From the NCBI GenBank assembly GCA_051011595.1, contig JBPCTQ010000142.1, forward strand, positions 1 through 6,754: a stretch of 6,754 nt of DNA. The letters are read 5' to 3'. This stretch comes from JAOUEE01 sp051011595. Lineage in GTDB: Bacteria > Actinomycetota > Acidimicrobiia > Acidimicrobiales > SHLQ01. The position numbers and the translations under genes are program-made. The notes under the pieces were generated by a model. It was given only the letters and a program-made list of their open reading frames with translations. It searched no databases and had not been told where the DNA came from. Position 1 is the first letter of the stretch. Every line of letters starts with the position of its first letter. Shown piece after piece: positions 5,475 through 6,754 of the stretch.

Positions 5475-6272
5475 ATGGATGCCCTGGTCGAGGTCGACGG
5501 TCACGTCATGACCGTCACGCTCAATCGTCCGAAGCGCAAGAACGCCATGACCCTGAAGATGTTCGGCCGAATGGCCGACGCCTGGAAGGAGGCGAGCGAG
5601 AACGACGACATTCGGGTCTGCATCCTCACCGGCGCCGAGGGCAACTTCTCGTCGGGGATGGACCTGCGGGCCATGGCCGGCGACGAAGACGTGACCGACG
5701 ACTACGACGTCGAGACCCGTATGGCCGAAGAAGGCGCCGGGTTCATCTACGACGGCCTCCTCAAGACCTACCAACCGACTGTGCCCGTCGTGGCGGCCGT
5801 TGAGGGTGTGGCCATTGCCGGCGGCACCGAGATCCTCCAGGGCACCGATGTCCGGGTGGCGGCCGAATCGGCCACCTTCGGGGTGTCAGAGGTGAAGTGG
5901 TCGCTGTACCCCATGGGTGGCTCGGCGGTCCGCCTGGCTCGGCAGATCCCGTATGCCGAAGCGGCCGACATCCTGCTCACCGGCAAACACATCAGCGCCG
6001 CTGAGGCCAAGGCGTTGGGTCTGGTGAGCCGAGTCGTGCCCGACGGCGAGGCGCTGGCCCACGCCCGCGAGGTGGCCGACGTCATTGCGGCCAACGGCCC
6101 GCTGGCCGTCGAGGCGGTCACCCGAACACTGCACGCCAGTCCCGGCATGACCGAGGCCGAGGCCTTCGAGATGGAGTCCGAATACGGCCAGGCCGTGTTC
6201 AACAGCGCCGACGCCAAGGAAGGCCCCAAGGCCTTCGCCGAAAAGCGCACGCCCGACTTCAAACGCCGCTAG
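5475..6272 (+). CDS. Enoyl-CoA hydratase/crotonase family protein
   Basis: A 265-residue crotonase, typical length, expected to add water across a 2,3-enoyl-CoA or carry out a related reaction in acyl-CoA breakdown. The oxyanion-hole region GNFSSGMDL (56-64) and GVAIAGGTE (111-119) are clear. Both glutamates used by hydratases are present: E119 in AGGTE and E139 in FGVSEVKW, spaced 20 apart as in the rat enzyme (E144/E164). The C-terminal end DAKEGPKAFAEKRTPDF (246-262) is the conserved tail of crotonases. Nothing suggests truncation. It lies 94 bases after the four-gene operon on the same strand with its own strong ribosome binding site, and may act in the same catabolic route. It is clearly different from the EchA20-like protein upstream, so it is not a recent duplicate. 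The exact substrate cannot be read. Confidence 0.92.
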   Translation: MDALVEVDGHVMTVTLNRPKRKNAMTLKMFGRMADAWKEASENDDIRVCILTGAEGNFSSGMDLRAMAGDEDVTDDYDVETRMAEEGAGFIYDGLLKTYQPTVPVVAAVEGVAIAGGTEILQGTDVRVAAESATFGVSEVKWSLYPMGGSAVRLARQIPYAEAADILLTGKHISAAEAKALGLVSRVVPDGEALAHAREVADVIAANGPLAVEAVTRTLHASPGMTEAEAFEMESEYGQAVFNSADAKEGPKAFAEKRTPDFKRR

Positions 6273-6284
6273 ATTGCCGCGGAC

Positions 6285-6345
6285 GGACGCCTTTCAGGCC
6301 GCGCCAGGCGGTCCGGCCGAGCCGCTGGGCGCGACCCCCGGCTCG
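6285..6345. terminator. Possible hairpins between convergent genes
   Basis: The 90-base gap between the crotonase stop and the sulfotransferase stop holds CGAGCCG (6318-6324) with CGGCTCG (6339-6345), a perfect 7-bp inverted repeat with a 14-base loop, and an imperfect one, GGACGCC (6285-6291) with GGCGGTCC (6307-6314). Neither is followed by a T-run, so a bidirectional terminator is plausible from position only. Confidence 0.35.
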
Positions 6346-6362
6346 ACGACGCGCTGAAGGCC

Positions 6363-6754
6363 CTATCGCTTCTCGCGCTCGATTCCGAAGCGCTCGCGGT
6401 ACGCGGAGAATTCTTCGGCCAGCCCCGCATAGGACCATCCGAAGTCCGCCGGGTCGTAGCCGTGGCGCCCGTGGACGCTCTGGTGCCGCTCCTCGAGCCA
6501 TGCTTCGACGCGCCGCAGGTGGAGCGGCGAGGGCTCGTCCCCGAAATGCGCGTAGATCCGCCGAATCGTTTCCCTTGCATCGCGCATCAGATCGGCATAT
6601 CCGACCTGCACGCACCAGCCGGGCTCGGCCCGGTCGTCGTAGGCCAACCCGAGGTCGACGGCGTGCTTGAGCTTCTGCTTCCAGTCACGCCCGACCGCCA
6701 GGGGCTCGCCCCGCGAGCTGAAAGTGCGCTGGAGCGTCAGGTTGAGGCTCGCGA
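6363..6754 (-). CDS. Sulfotransferase-family protein, C-terminal part
   Basis: The minus strand is open from the window end to a TAG at 6365-6363, giving about 129 residues of the C-terminus of a protein that starts outside the window. The pattern VGYADLMRDARETIRRIYAH, then an amphipathic stretch RRVEAWLEERHQ, then HGRHGYDPADFGW and a final EFSAYRERFGI matches the C-terminal end of PAPS-dependent sulfotransferases of the Sulfotransfer_3 type, where the Y-x-DL-x-D segment is followed by HG-x-H-x-Y and an F-x-x-Y-x-x-x-F tail. The PAPS-binding loop would be in the missing N-terminal part, so activity cannot be judged. The gene converges on the crotonase. A short reading from an internal TTG at 6647 is possible, but the frame continues with family-like sequence upstream, so it is a partial gene rather than a small one. 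Confidence 0.75.
   Translation of the reverse strand, partial: ASLNLTLQRTFSSRGEPLAVGRDWKQKLKHAVDLGLAYDDRAEPGWCVQVGYADLMRDARETIRRIYAHFGDEPSPLHLRRVEAWLEERHQSVHGRHGYDPADFGWSYAGLAEEFSAYRERFGIEREKR

Noticed and set aside
4451..5476. Minus-strand open frame of 341 codons opposite the nucleotidyltransferase
   Set aside because: Arg/His/Gly-rich shadow; the plus strand carries the complete nucleotidyltransferase signature.
6259..6615. Two other minus-strand frames over the sulfotransferase end (118 and 103 codons)
   Set aside because: They are Arg/Ala-rich without motifs, whereas the third frame shows the sulfotransferase C-terminal pattern and stays open to the window edge.
1..6754. CRISPR array, tRNA, insertion sequence or phage attachment site
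   Set aside because: No regularly spaced repeats, cloverleaf-like sequence, transposase frame or terminal inverted repeats were seen.

Overview
The window is uniformly GC-rich and densely coded. The gene set is a glycine-riboswitch-controlled gcvP, crotonases, a DUF35/lipid-transfer thiolase pair and an EchA20-like steroid ring hydrolase. Together with TAnnnT-type -10 boxes, this suggests a free-living high-GC actinobacterium, possibly of the Acidimicrobiia type. The taxonomic guess is inference; there is no rRNA or marker gene here to confirm it.

Layout. (1) Positions 1-1142, minus strand: the N-terminal 295 codons of glycine dehydrogenase (gcvP), preceded by a clear tandem glycine riboswitch and a possible promoter. 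(2) 1231-2049, minus: a HAD-IIB (Cof-type) phosphatase whose -10-like box lies so close to the ATG that the mRNA may be leaderless. (3) 2050-2147: a divergent intergenic control region. (4) 2148-5380, plus: four genes overlapping by 8, 4 and 4 bases, hence one translationally coupled operon. They encode a DUF35 OB-fold protein without any cysteine, a lipid-transfer-type thiolase-fold protein, an EchA20-like crotonase and a sugar-nucleotidyltransferase-like protein. (5) 5381-5474: a short gap with a possible promoter and a hairpin just before the ribosome binding site of the next gene. (6) 5475-6272, plus: a second crotonase with both catalytic glutamates. (7) 6273-6362: a convergent gap with inverted repeats. 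(8) 6363 to the window end, minus: the C-terminal part of a sulfotransferase-family protein.

How they work together. Glycine sensed by the riboswitch probably controls glycine cleavage through gcvP. The plus-strand operon looks catabolic: the DUF35 and thiolase-fold proteins are expected to form a complex acting on a CoA thioester, and the third gene strongly resembles the mycobacterial hydrolase that opens steroid ring D. This points to degradation of a sterol or similar alicyclic compound. The tightly coupled nucleotidyltransferase does not fit that pathway in any obvious way and is the main puzzle. All family names come from motif recognition and memory, not from a database search.
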